From Geobacteraceae bacterium (GTDB taxonomy: Bacteria > Desulfobacterota > Desulfuromonadia > Desulfuromonadales > Geopsychrobacteraceae): DNA of 43,675 nucleotides. This document shows positions 1-8,964 of this stretch, piece by piece. How positions within the stretch are numbered: the first letter of the stretch is position 1; each line of letters opens with the position of its first letter. A program made the translations under genes and the position numbers. The stretch spans positions 1-43,675 of the forward strand of contig SLDV01000111.1 of the NCBI GenBank assembly GCA_007125165.1, written 5' to 3'. The notes beneath the pieces were generated by a model, which made no database searches, had not been told where the DNA came from, and saw only the letters and a list, made by a program, of their open reading frames with translations.

Positions 1-1604
1 CTGTCATCGGCCTGATGCATGGTCAGGCCGAGGCTGACAGTGATGCTCACGGTTGTTGTTCCAGCGCGGATCTTGAGTTTAGAGATGGCCTTCAGCAACC
101 GTTTGCAGGTGCGCAGGGCGCCGCTCTTGTCGGTGCTCACGAGCACTGCGGCAAACTCTTCACCGCCGTAGCGTCCAAAGATATCCGTCTCGCGCAGCTC
201 CTGATGGCAGCAGTCGACCAGACGTTTTAGCACCTCATCGCCGACGCTGTGCCCGTAGGTGTCATTGACCTCCTTGAAATAATCAATGTCCAGCATCAGC
301 AGGGCCATTTGTGCCCCATAGCGGCGACCACGCAAGAGTTCAGCCGTCGCCCGCTCGATAAAGTGCCGTCGGTTGCCGGCTCCGGTCAGCGGGTCGGTTG
401 TTGCCAGTTGGTGCAATTCTTCTTCCATCCGCTTGCGTATCGTGACATCACGCACGGTTGAAAATATCCGCTTACGTTCCGGGTCCGGATGGGAGCTCCA
501 GGACAGCCATTTAATATTGCCATCTTTGCACTGACAGCGGTTTTCAAAACCGACAACAGATTCGCCGCGGCTTAACCGGTGTGAGACATCGGTACTGCTT
601 GTCAGATCATCGGAGATCACCAGGTCCAGCCATTTTATCTTTCGCAATTCTGTTGCTGACCAGCCCAGGGTACGGGACCAGGCCGGATTGGTTTCGACAA
701 ATTGCCCTTCCATGGTGTTGATACTGAGCATATCCAGGGACAATTCAAAGATTCGTTGACGGTCTGTTTCTGCTCGCTTTAGCTCAGTAATATCGCTTGC
801 GTTAACGACCACGAACCGGGGATGCAGATCCTGGCTGCGCAGAGGATGATAGGAAATATTAAAAAAACGCAGGCCGATGCCGGTACAGTTGATCCACTGA
901 TCAATCTGTATATGTTCTCCTGTAAAGGCACGCTCTAGAAGTGATTGCGTCAACTCATGGTAGGCGTCTTCTCCCACCAGTTGTTTGATGTGGGTGCCGA
1001 TCAGGAACTGGCGTTTTTTGCCAAAGGCGTCAAGGTAGGCATCGTTCACCATTTGAAATTGATGGTTTCGATCCACCAGGGCGATCAGATTGGGACTGGA
1101 GGCGACAATCTGCTCGTAGCGCCGCAATTGTTCCTGCATTTCATGCGTTGGGGTGATATCCCGGGCAAAAATCGATACACCGATAATCTTGTTATTTTCT
1201 TTGACCGGCTGGATGATGGCGGCATATTCGCGCCCGTTGTTGGGATAATTGGTGCGCAGGGTTTTCCCGCGCTGAGCCAGCGCGAGGCTATGGTTGATGA
1301 AACCCGCTTCGGTGGAGGAAAACAGGTCGGTCACCTGGATGCCGGGATGAATATTAAGGTCTCGTGTGGTCCTGAGGAGGTTGATCGTTGCCTGATTGGC
1401 AAACACAATCCGACCGTCAAGATCAACAAAAATGATCAGATCTTCGCTGCTTTCAAAAAGTGAGCGCAGGTCGTTATCAATTTGCGCAGACGGGGAAGTG
1501 CACTTTTTTTTATTCTTTGCAAGAGGCAGGTGCTGCTCTAGCTGTATAACCCGTTGTCGGGCCTGTTCCAGTTCCAGCATGAGATCGGGCAAAGATGTTT
1601 TCAC
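1..1604 (-). CDS. Sensor diguanylate cyclase with multiple PAS-like domains and a C-terminal GGDEF (GGEEF) domain; runs off the left window edge
   Basis: Manual reverse translation from a GTG at 1604: VKTSLPDLMLELEQARQRV...EDLIIFVDLDGRIVFANQ...TDPLTGAGNRRHFIERA...RETDIFGRYGGEEFAAVLVS. Absent from the ORF track because there is no stop inside the window. Confidence 0.9.
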   Translation of the reverse strand, partial: MKTSLPDLMLELEQARQRVIQLEQHLPLAKNKKKCTSPSAQIDNDLRSLFESSEDLIIFVDLDGRIVFANQATINLLRTTRDLNIHPGIQVTDLFSSTEAGFINHSLALAQRGKTLRTNYPNNGREYAAIIQPVKENNKIIGVSIFARDITPTHEMQEQLRRYEQIVASSPNLIALVDRNHQFQMVNDAYLDAFGKKRQFLIGTHIKQLVGEDAYHELTQSLLERAFTGEHIQIDQWINCTGIGLRFFNISYHPLRSQDLHPRFVVVNASDITELKRAETDRQRIFELSLDMLSINTMEGQFVETNPAWSRTLGWSATELRKIKWLDLVISDDLTSSTDVSHRLSRGESVVGFENRCQCKDGNIKWLSWSSHPDPERKRIFSTVRDVTIRKRMEEELHQLATTDPLTGAGNRRHFIERATAELLRGRRYGAQMALLMLDIDYFKEVNDTYGHSVGDEVLKRLVDCCHQELRETDIFGRYGGEEFAAVLVSTDKSGALRTCKRLLKAISKLKIRAGTTTVSITVSLGLTMHQADD

Positions 1605-1697
1605 AGCGCAAACCCCTCACTGATGACGTGATTCGAACGGGCATTCTAACACGCATTTATTAGAAGTAACACTTCTTTTTTTCCTGATTATTGCCAA

Positions 1698-1812
1698 TTT
1701 TCCGTAGATACAGCTTTATTCCCCAGAGGGAGAGGGGGGGGATTCTGACCATTTCAAGCCCCCATCCGGCTTGCAGCCACCTTCTCCTCCAGGTCTGGAG
1801 TTTCCGCATGGA
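1698..1812 (+). repeat. Intergenic repeat copy 1 of 3 (divergent)
   Basis: Shares 'ttccgtagat.c...gagggagaggg...gaccatttcaagcccccatccggctt.cagccaccttctc...' with copies at 4591-4695 and 8759-8893 (the last inverted). Boundaries approximate. Confidence 0.7.
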
Positions 1813-1840
1813 GACGAGCTGAGTCGTGATGTATTTATTT

Positions 1841-3370
1841 TCATGAGTCGCCGGGAGGGTGTAATATCCTGATTTTTGATGGGCCTGCGGTGACAGGTTT
1901 GCCTGTTGCTTTGGCAATGCCGCGCAGCATGCCGTCGAAGACGAAAAAATGAAATGGAGTGACAGCATACCAGTAGAGCATGCCAAGCAGCCCCCTGGGC
2001 AAAAAACGAGCGGTCTGTTGCAGTGTCGTGTTGCCTTGGTCATTTTCGGTCAGCTTGAAAGACAGGGTGGCTTTTCCCGGCAGCTTCATTTCTGCGACCA
2101 GGAGAAGTTGCTCTCCGGGCTTAAGTGCCAGTATCCGCCAGAAATCAATGACATCGCCCGGGTAAAGGGTTGGTGAGCTGCGCCGCCCGCGACCAAGGCC
2201 GACACCACCGCTGAAACGGTCGATCAGTCCACGAATCTTCCACAGCCAGTTAGCATAATAGTAACCGACTTCGCCACCGATGGAGGTCACCGCCGGCCAG
2301 ACCTCATCGGCTGTTGCTGCAAGGGTCAATTCGCGGGTATCTTCAAAGACGCTACCCCCCGACCAGTTGGGATCGCCGGCGGCACTCCATTCGGCCGGCT
2401 GAAGATTCCCGGAATCGCTCCAGGTTGTTTCCACCTGTTGTTGACGGATCCGGTCAAGGGCCAGGCGGATCGCTTTGCGCGCATCAAAAAGTTCCTGGGG
2501 TAATAGTTCGGTGATACTGTTTTCCGTGCAGATGACAGGATTGCTGAGGCCTTCGGCCAGTGGCCGGGCAATGGAGGCGGGGACCGGAGTCACCAGGTGA
2601 ATCCAGTAGGAGCTCAAGCGCGGGGTGAGCAGGGGGATAGGGATGATGATGCGTTTACGCAATCCTGCTTCTTCAGCGTAGGTTTCCATCAGTTCGCGGT
2701 AGTTCGTGACCTTTGGCTGGCCGATATCGAGGGTTTTGCCGATTGTTTGGGGTTGCTCGAGGCAGCCGACCAGATAATGCAGAACGTTGCGGACGCCGAT
2801 GGGTTGACAGGGGGTACTGACCCAGCGTGGCGTCACCATGACCGGCAGGCGATCGACCAGGTAACGGAGAATTTCAAAAGAAGCGCTGCCGGAACCGATA
2901 ATCATTGCCGCCCGCAGGATGGTGACCGGTACGCTCCCCTGACGCAGGCAGTTGCCAACTTCGGTACGTGATTGGAGATGGTGACTTAACGGGCCGGTGT
3001 TTTCTCCCAGTCCGCTTAAATAAATGATTTGCTCCAGCCCCCCCTGTGCTGCCGCAGCAGCCATGTTGTGGGCGGCGTTACGATCGGCAGCGGCAAAGTC
3101 GGCAACCCCGGGGAGCATGGAATGCACGAGATAGTACGCCGCCCGGCAGTCAGCCGCCGCTACCATAAGGCTGTCGCGGTTAAGAACATCTCCCTTGATG
3201 ATTTCCAGCTGCGGGTGGCTGCCCCAGGGGCGCCCAACCAGCTTTTCCGGCGTACGCGCCAGCGCCTTGACCCGATAACCGGCATCAAGCAGCAGCGGTA
3301 TCAATCTTCCACCGATGTAGCCGCTACCACCGGTGACCAGAATCGTTTTGGCGTTGGGGGAGTTACTCAT
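1841..3370 (-). CDS. SDR-family NAD(P)-binding oxidoreductase with C-terminal DUF2867-like domain
   Basis: N-terminal Rossmann motif TILVTGGSGYIGGRLIPLLLDAGYRVKALAR; C-terminal region VGYYYANWLWKIRGLIDRFSGGVGLGRGRR...GDVIDFWRI typical of DUF2867 proteins. Confidence 0.88.
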   Translation of the reverse strand: MSNSPNAKTILVTGGSGYIGGRLIPLLLDAGYRVKALARTPEKLVGRPWGSHPQLEIIKGDVLNRDSLMVAAADCRAAYYLVHSMLPGVADFAAADRNAAHNMAAAAAQGGLEQIIYLSGLGENTGPLSHHLQSRTEVGNCLRQGSVPVTILRAAMIIGSGSASFEILRYLVDRLPVMVTPRWVSTPCQPIGVRNVLHYLVGCLEQPQTIGKTLDIGQPKVTNYRELMETYAEEAGLRKRIIIPIPLLTPRLSSYWIHLVTPVPASIARPLAEGLSNPVICTENSITELLPQELFDARKAIRLALDRIRQQQVETTWSDSGNLQPAEWSAAGDPNWSGGSVFEDTRELTLAATADEVWPAVTSIGGEVGYYYANWLWKIRGLIDRFSGGVGLGRGRRSSPTLYPGDVIDFWRILALKPGEQLLLVAEMKLPGKATLSFKLTENDQGNTTLQQTARFLPRGLLGMLYWYAVTPFHFFVFDGMLRGIAKATGKPVTAGPSKIRILHPPGDS

Positions 3371-3474
3371 CGTTGACCTCCTGTGGCAATGCGGTGGTGA
3401 ATAGCAGCCGACAAAACCTGGATTCTTTTGTCGACGCTTTCTGCTAGGATACTGACGTAATTATCATTTATTAT

Positions 3475-3499
3475 GTCCATTCGGAGTTTCCGGATGGAC
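3475..3499. promoter_or_regulatory. Short hairpin in the 5' leader of the DUF523/DUF1722 gene
   Basis: GTCCATTCGG-agttt-CCGGATGGAC, 10-bp stem with one G-U wobble, ending 24 nt before the ATG at 3524. Confidence 0.35.
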
Positions 3500-3523
3500 A
3501 CTAGTTAGCAGGGAGAGTATAGC

Positions 3524-4477
3524 ATGGACGATAAAATTCGACTCGGTATCAGTTCCTGCCTTTTGGGTGCGCAGGTACGTTACGATGGCGGTCACCAGCT
3601 CGACCGTTACCTGCGTGATGTGCTTGGTGACTATGTTGAGTATGTGTCGGTCTGCCCCGAGGTTGAGGTCGGCTTGTCGATCCCGCGAGAGACTTTGCGG
3701 CTGATTGAAAATGAACAGCAGCAGGTACGTCTGGTCTTTTCACGTAGCGGTGAGGACATCACTGAGCGGATGGAAGCCTGGGCCTGTGCGCGGGTCAAGC
3801 AACTGGAAAAAGAACAACTCGACGGTTTTGTGTTCAAGGCGAAATCACCAAGCAGCGGCATGGAGCGGGTAAAACTCTATGACCGCAACGGGGTGCCGAA
3901 AAAAGTCGGGGTCGGGGTGTTTGCCCGCCATTTTATGGAACACTTTCCCTTGCTACCGGTTGAAGAAGATGGTCGCCTGAATGACCCGCGCCTGCGCGAA
4001 AACTTTATCACAGCGATCTTTGTCCTTAAACGCTGGCGGCAGATGCTTGCTGATGGCTTCAGCCTCGGGCGGTTGGTGGAGTTTCACACTCGTCACAAGT
4101 TGCTGATTATGGCGCACAGCCAGCAGCATTACCGGCAAATGGGTAAGCTGGTGGCGGCTGGACGGGATTATTCTGCCGCCGAGTTGCAGCAGGTCTATTT
4201 GAGGGAATTGGTAACGGCTCTGCGCTTGCGAACCACGATGAAAAAGCAGGTGAATGTCATGCAGCACATTCTGGGTTATTTCAAGCGGGAGCTTACTGCC
4301 GATGAAAAACAGGAAGCACTTGAACTGATTGATAATTACCGCCAGGGCCTGGTGCCGTTGATCGTTCCTCTGACACTCTTTAATCACTTTATCCGCAAGT
4401 ACGATCAGCCTTATTTGCGCCAGCAGTATTATTTGAATCCGCATCCGAAGGAGTTGAAACTGCTCAACCAGATCTGA
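3524..4477 (+). CDS. DUF523 + DUF1722 (YbgA-like) domain protein
   Basis: N-terminus MDDKIRLGISSCLLGAQVRYDGGHQLD (DUF523); C-terminal half with FHTRHKLLIMAHSQQHYRQMGKLVA (DUF1722/YbgA). 'agggagag' RBS upstream. Confidence 0.9.
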   Translation: MDDKIRLGISSCLLGAQVRYDGGHQLDRYLRDVLGDYVEYVSVCPEVEVGLSIPRETLRLIENEQQQVRLVFSRSGEDITERMEAWACARVKQLEKEQLDGFVFKAKSPSSGMERVKLYDRNGVPKKVGVGVFARHFMEHFPLLPVEEDGRLNDPRLRENFITAIFVLKRWRQMLADGFSLGRLVEFHTRHKLLIMAHSQQHYRQMGKLVAAGRDYSAAELQQVYLRELVTALRLRTTMKKQVNVMQHILGYFKRELTADEKQEALELIDNYRQGLVPLIVPLTLFNHFIRKYDQPYLRQQYYLNPHPKELKLLNQI

Positions 4478-4501
4478 AAACTTTTCCTGATTAGCGACCC
4501 A

Positions 4502-4522
4502 CGCCCCTCGGGGCGAATTTTC
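4502..4522 (+). terminator. Putative weak intrinsic terminator after the DUF523/DUF1722 gene
   Basis: CGCCC-ctcg-GGGCG followed by aatttt, 25 nt after the stop at 4477. Confidence 0.4.
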
Positions 4523-4590
4523 ATAAAGCAACTTCTATTTCCAAAGAATGTGATTTCAGGTAGTTGCCTTGTAGTTACTCAGAAGAACTG

Positions 4591-4695
4591 ATCTTCCGTA
4601 GATGCCATCTTATCCCCTCTCCCTGAGGGAGAGGGCCAGGGGGAGGGGGGCTTTCAGCCACCTTCTCACTCAGGAGAAGGGTTCAAGCGGAAGAT
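4591..4695 (+). repeat. Intergenic repeat copy 2 of 3, with TIR-like ends ATCTTCCG...CGGAAGAT
   Basis: atcttccgtagatgcca...ccctctccctgagggagagggccagggggaggggggctttcagccaccttctcactcaggagaagggttcaagcggaagat. Confidence 0.75.
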
Positions 4696-4742
4696 TGGTG
4701 CTAATCTGAAGACTTTTTGTCACTATTCAGCCCGGTTATAAA

Positions 4743-5135
4743 TCAGCCTAGAGTGAGCTCAATCTCAGGTGGATCGCTCAGGGCTTTTTTGACCGAACAC
4801 TGGCTGACGCTGCGTAAGATGGCCTGCTGGTATTTCTCGGGAAAATCCTTAGGCAGGGTCAGGATCATACTGATGGTTTCCAGTCGCCGGGTGTCAGGGT
4901 GGCGTTCGATATCGAGAGCGATGGACAGCCCTGCGCTATTCAGTTGGCGCTGCTGACAGAAGCGCAGGGCGTAATAGCCGGCGCAGGTGGCAACGGAGCT
5001 CAAAAAGAGATCATAAGGGGAGGGCGCGCCGCCACCGCCGCCGTCTTCTTCCGGCTGATCAGTCAGAATCTCATGCCCACCGATACGGGCGGCAACCTGA
5101 ACGCCGCCGGGGAAACTCACTTCAACTTTAGCCAT
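4743..5135 (-). CDS. OsmC family protein
   Basis: MAKVEVSFPGGVQVAARIGGHEILTDQPEEDGGGGGAPSPYDLFLSSVATCAGYYALRFCQ. ORF track starts at 5201, but the ATG at 5135 has RBS ggagagaatcaaacgATG. Confidence 0.9.
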   Translation of the reverse strand: MAKVEVSFPGGVQVAARIGGHEILTDQPEEDGGGGGAPSPYDLFLSSVATCAGYYALRFCQQRQLNSAGLSIALDIERHPDTRRLETISMILTLPKDFPEKYQQAILRSVSQCSVKKALSDPPEIELTLG

Positions 5136-5185
5136 CGTTTGATTCTCTCCTGGAATTATTGCTGTGGTGGATAAACATTTAAATG

Positions 5186-5257
5186 TAGGGGAGCGATTCA
5201 TCGCGCCCGATTGTCAAAACAGGTTCTCAAAACAGGGCGCGATGAATCGCTCCCCTA
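5186..5257. repeat. Long inverted repeat (23-bp perfect arms), REP/REPIN-like or terminator-like
   Basis: taggggagcgattcatcgcgccc (5186-5208) and gggcgcgatgaatcgctccccta (5235-5257) are exact reverse complements; the loop region carries 'tcaaaacagg' twice. Confidence 0.9.
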
Positions 5258-5322
5258 TACCAACGCAGGATTCAGATATTTATACACCGGGTCAGTAGCA
5301 TGTTTATTCGACCTTCCTCAGC

Positions 5323-7359
5323 TTAGCCCAACATCTGCTGAATCTGTTGAAAAAACTGATTGGCGCTTTTTTCCTCCTGCTCCGCCGACTCATCAGCGGG
5401 GGTGCCGGCCTGGCGGCTAACCAGCAGTTGTTGCGGCAGTTCCGCCAGAAAGCGGCTGGGCTCGCGCAGTTCCAGTTTGCCATGCTTGCGGCGCTGACGG
5501 GCACTGAGGAGCACCAGCCGCTGCTCGGCGCGGGTGATGCCGACATAGCAGAGGCGCCGTTCTTCGTCGATATCAAAAGTGACATCAATCGATTTTTTGT
5601 GGGGCAGGAAACCTTCCTCCATACCTATCAGAAAGACTACAGGAAATTCAAGTCCCTTGCTGGCATGAAGGCTCATCAGGGTGACGGCGTCGCTGGAAAG
5701 TTGCTGTTCCTTGTCTTTCTGACCCGTCGGCTCGGCGTCAAGCAGCGAAATGGCATCAAGAAAGCCGGTCAAGCTTGGACGTTCACTGCGTTCGATGTAG
5801 TTCGCCAGGGAGTTGAGTATTTCATTCTGGTTTTCGACCCGGCGTTGTGCTGTCAGCGGTTCTTTTTCCTGTCGATATATCTCATCCGCCAGTTTCAGTT
5901 CGCTCATCAGGGCGCGCAGGGTTTCGAGCAGTCGTAAGGGGTTTTTGAATTTGCTCTGATAGCTCTTTATCAGGGTGACAAAGTCAGCAATGCTGTCCAG
6001 TGTCCGTTGGCCCAGGCTTTCGATTTCTCCAGGGTGCTGCAGCAGTGACCAGATGCTTGTGTTCTGTTCGGCAGAACAGCGGATGATCTGATCGATACTG
6101 TTTTCCCCGATACCACGTTTGGGATAGTTGATAATGCGCAGCAGATTCACTTCGTCAGCAGGGTTGAGAATGGTGCGCAGGTAGGCCACCAGATCGCGAA
6201 TTTCCTTGCGTTCAAAGAACTGTTGCCCGCCGATCAGCACATACGGGATGTTGTCGTAGCGCAACTGCTCTTCTAAGGCGCGAGACTGGGTATTGGTGCG
6301 GTAAAGGATGGCAAAGGCACCGAACTTGCGTTGATGGCGAAAGGTTTCGGTGTGAATCAGTTCAACCACCTGGCGTGCTTCGTCTTCACTGTCTTCGCAC
6401 AGGAGATAGTCGATGCTGTGTCCCGCCTGACTGCTGGTCCACAGGGTTTTGGGTCGGCGCTGGCTGTTATTGGCAATCAAATGGTTGGCGGCACAGAGGA
6501 TATTGCCGCTGGAGCGATAGTTCTGCTCCAGTTTGATGACCCTGGTGGCCGGAAAATCTTTCTCAAAATCGAGGATGTTGCCGATATCGGCACCGCGAAA
6601 AGCATAGATGCTCTGGTCGTCGTCGCCAACGACGCAAAGATTGTGGTGGTTCCCGGCCAGAAGTTTGAGCAGTTGGTACTGGACCGGATTGGTATCCTGA
6701 TATTCGTCAACCATCTGATAAAGAAAGTGCTTCTGATAGTGCTGCAACAGATCCTGTTGTCCTTCCAGCAAGCGTACCGTTTGCAGTAGTAAATCATCAA
6801 AATCGACAGCATTGTAGGCCTTTAGCGCGCGTTGATAGCGGGGGTAGATTTTCGCGACCAGTTGTGAAAGAGGATCGCGCAGGTTGCTCTGATACTGTCC
6901 GGCATCGATCAACCGGTTTTTGGCGGCAGAAATCCGCCAGAGAACCTGCTCAGCATCACGGTTGCTGCTGTCGGCGCCAAGGTCGCGCAACAGTTCACGA
7001 ATCAGTCGCAATTGATCGCTACCGGCGTAGATGGAAAAATTACGCTTGAAGCCAAGGCGATTGATATGACTTTTGAGAATCTGGACACAGAGGGAATGGA
7101 AGGTCGAAATGGTTATTCCTTTAGTAGCGTGGCGACCGGCCATGTCCTGGACGCGCCCACGCATCTCTCGCGCCGCCTTGTTGGTAAAGGTGACCGCCAG
7201 TAGCCGCTCCGGGCTGATTCCCTGTTGCAATAAATAGGCAATGCGGCAAGTGATGACCCGGGTTTTTCCCGAGCCGGCGCCGGCCAGCAACAGCAGTGGG
7301 CCTTCGCCATGGGTGACGGCCTGGCGTTGTTGCGGATTGAGTTGAGCGAGATCAAACAT
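5323..7359 (-). CDS. rep: ATP-dependent DNA helicase, UvrD/Rep family (Rep-like)
   Basis: MFDLAQLNPQQRQAVTHGEGPLLLLAGAGSGKTRVIT (Walker A), VDEYQDTNPVQYQLLK, GDDDQSIYAFRGAD, LMSLHASKGLEFPVVFL. Start moved from 7383 to the internal Met at 7359. Confidence 0.92.
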   Translation of the reverse strand: MFDLAQLNPQQRQAVTHGEGPLLLLAGAGSGKTRVITCRIAYLLQQGISPERLLAVTFTNKAAREMRGRVQDMAGRHATKGITISTFHSLCVQILKSHINRLGFKRNFSIYAGSDQLRLIRELLRDLGADSSNRDAEQVLWRISAAKNRLIDAGQYQSNLRDPLSQLVAKIYPRYQRALKAYNAVDFDDLLLQTVRLLEGQQDLLQHYQKHFLYQMVDEYQDTNPVQYQLLKLLAGNHHNLCVVGDDDQSIYAFRGADIGNILDFEKDFPATRVIKLEQNYRSSGNILCAANHLIANNSQRRPKTLWTSSQAGHSIDYLLCEDSEDEARQVVELIHTETFRHQRKFGAFAILYRTNTQSRALEEQLRYDNIPYVLIGGQQFFERKEIRDLVAYLRTILNPADEVNLLRIINYPKRGIGENSIDQIIRCSAEQNTSIWSLLQHPGEIESLGQRTLDSIADFVTLIKSYQSKFKNPLRLLETLRALMSELKLADEIYRQEKEPLTAQRRVENQNEILNSLANYIERSERPSLTGFLDAISLLDAEPTGQKDKEQQLSSDAVTLMSLHASKGLEFPVVFLIGMEEGFLPHKKSIDVTFDIDEERRLCYVGITRAEQRLVLLSARQRRKHGKLELREPSRFLAELPQQLLVSRQAGTPADESAEQEEKSANQFFQQIQQMLG

Positions 7360-7525
7360 GAAATAGTACCTGTAAGGAAACAATGGGAGCTATCTGATAC
7401 CTGAGAACAGGGTGTGGGTCAAGGGCTGCCGGAGAGGGTGAGTAAAGAATGAATTGTACCTTGTTGATTGGGAGGCTTGTTTAAAGCGGTTGATTATCGT
7501 TTGATGTTCTGTTAGATTGCGCCAC

Positions 7526-7651
7526 ATGTTTCGATTAGCGATCATTACTATCAGTATTCTCTGGGCTTCACTGCTGTTAATCTCCTGGAGCGGAGCGACA
7601 CCCGATCCAAATGAGCCGACACCAGTGACGATGACCTCTACCCCGTCCTGA
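7526..7651 (+). CDS. Possible small secreted or membrane protein (41 aa)
   Basis: ATG..TGA gives MFRLAIITISILWASLLLISWSGATPDPNEPTPVTMTSTPS: hydrophobic N-terminus then a Pro/Thr-rich tail. Lies between two minus-strand genes; no clear RBS. Confidence 0.3.
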   Translation: MFRLAIITISILWASLLLISWSGATPDPNEPTPVTMTSTPS

Positions 7652-7683
7652 AGTTTTCTATGACAGGGTGCTGCGTACTTCAT

Positions 7684-8625
7684 TCAGAAGTCGCAGGTAC
7701 GGGTTATTGTACCCCCGTAGTAATGACCCTGCTGCGTTTCACGCCGTTCAAATTCCGCATCAATTGCATTAAGCACTTCCCATTTGTTCAGTGACCACGC
7801 CGGGGCCAGCAGCAGCTCGCGCGGGCCATCGCCGGTCAGGCGTTGAATCAGGGTGTCGGGCGACAATCGCTCCAGCACATCGACGACCATCGTCACGTAT
7901 TCTTCCATCTCCAGAGTAGTGACCTCTCCAGCGAGATAACTGTCACCCAGCGGTGTGCCGCGCAGAACATGGAGCAGGTGAAGCTTGATACCGTCGATTT
8001 CGAGGCGGGCCATTTCAGCGGCTGTTTCAAGAATATCTTCCCGGCTTTCACCCGGCAAACCAAGGATCAGGTGGACACAGACGCGCAAGCCGCGCTCTTT
8101 GGCACGCCGGTAGGCATCAAGAAAACAGGCGTAATCATGGCCGCGGTGCAGATAGTTGAGGGTCCGGTCATGGCAGCTTTGCAGTCCCAGTTCCAGCCAG
8201 AAATAGGTACGCTGATGATATTCTGCCAGCAGATCAAGAACCGGATCGGCAACACAGTCGGGACGGGTACCAACGGCAAGCCCGACGACGTTCGAAACGG
8301 CGAGGGCCTGATTGTAGCAGCTCCGCAATTGTTCAATCGGAGCGAAGGTGTTGGAGTAGGGTTGAAAATAGGCAACAAACCATTTGGCCCGGTACTTGCG
8401 TTGCATCAGCTCCTTTGCTTGTTCGAGTTGTTCAGCAATACCGACATGGCGGGCAATGCCGACTGCGGCCGAGCCGGAACTGTCACAAAAAATACAGCCA
8501 TCGATATCTCGCCCGTTTGACCGGTTGGGGCAGCCAAAACCGGCATCAACAGAGATTTTGTGGGTCCGGCCACCAAAGCGGTGTTTGAGGTAGGTTGAGT
8601 AGAGGTTTATCTGTTTTCTGTGCAT
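7684..8625 (-). CDS. TIGR01212-family radical SAM protein (YhcC-like)
   Basis: MHRKQINLYSTYLKHRFGGRTHKISVDAGFGCPNRSNGRDIDGCIFCDSSGSA with cysteine motif; LELGLQSCHDRTLNYLHRGHDYACF. Start placed at Met 8625. Confidence 0.9.
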   Translation of the reverse strand: MHRKQINLYSTYLKHRFGGRTHKISVDAGFGCPNRSNGRDIDGCIFCDSSGSAAVGIARHVGIAEQLEQAKELMQRKYRAKWFVAYFQPYSNTFAPIEQLRSCYNQALAVSNVVGLAVGTRPDCVADPVLDLLAEYHQRTYFWLELGLQSCHDRTLNYLHRGHDYACFLDAYRRAKERGLRVCVHLILGLPGESREDILETAAEMARLEIDGIKLHLLHVLRGTPLGDSYLAGEVTTLEMEEYVTMVVDVLERLSPDTLIQRLTGDGPRELLLAPAWSLNKWEVLNAIDAEFERRETQQGHYYGGTITRTCDF

Positions 8626-8758
8626 GGTCGCAACTATGCCGGAACAGGTGGTACAGGGCAAGCCGATTATGGTGCGCATGCAGTAAAATCGAGGGATTCA
8701 GTTACATCTTGGCGAAAAAATTGATACACTCTCTTAAAAATTGATCTGATCAGCACTG

Positions 8759-8893
8759 ATCTTCCGCCTGAACCCTTCTTCTGGGGGAGAAGGTGGCTGA
8801 AAGCCGGATGAGGGGGCTTGAAATGGTCAAAACCTCCCCCTCACCCTGGCCCTCTCCCTCAGGGAGAGGGAAAAATATGTGTCAACAGAAGAT
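8759..8893 (-). repeat. Intergenic repeat copy 3 of 3, inverted relative to copies 1 and 2
   Basis: Reverse complement atcttctgttgacac...ccctctccctgagggagagggccagggtgagggggaggttttgaccatttcaagccccctcatccggctttcagccaccttctcccccagaagaagggttcaggcggaagat matches copies 1 and 2. Confidence 0.8.
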
Positions 8894-8964
8894 TGGCTAT
8901 AGTCAGAAAAATTGATGGGCGGCAAATAGCCACAATGATAGCGCCTGCGTGTAAAAGGACTGAC

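Noticed and set aside
15-1623. Plus-strand ORFs 15..230, 249..461, 945..1463, 1396..1623
   Set aside because: Antisense to a clear PAS/GGDEF reading frame on the minus strand; no protein-like motifs.
5186-5257. CRISPR-like repeat-spacer structure
   Set aside because: Only one inverted pair with a single spacer; no array of direct repeats and no cas genes. No CRISPR array was seen in the window.
7390-7683. 97-aa minus-strand ORF
   Set aside because: No recognisable motif, no RBS, fills an intergenic gap; likely spurious.
8818-8964. N-terminal extension of the GH57 ORF (MKWSKPPPHPGPLPQGEGK...)
   Set aside because: Translated intergenic repeat; the better start is ATG 8965.
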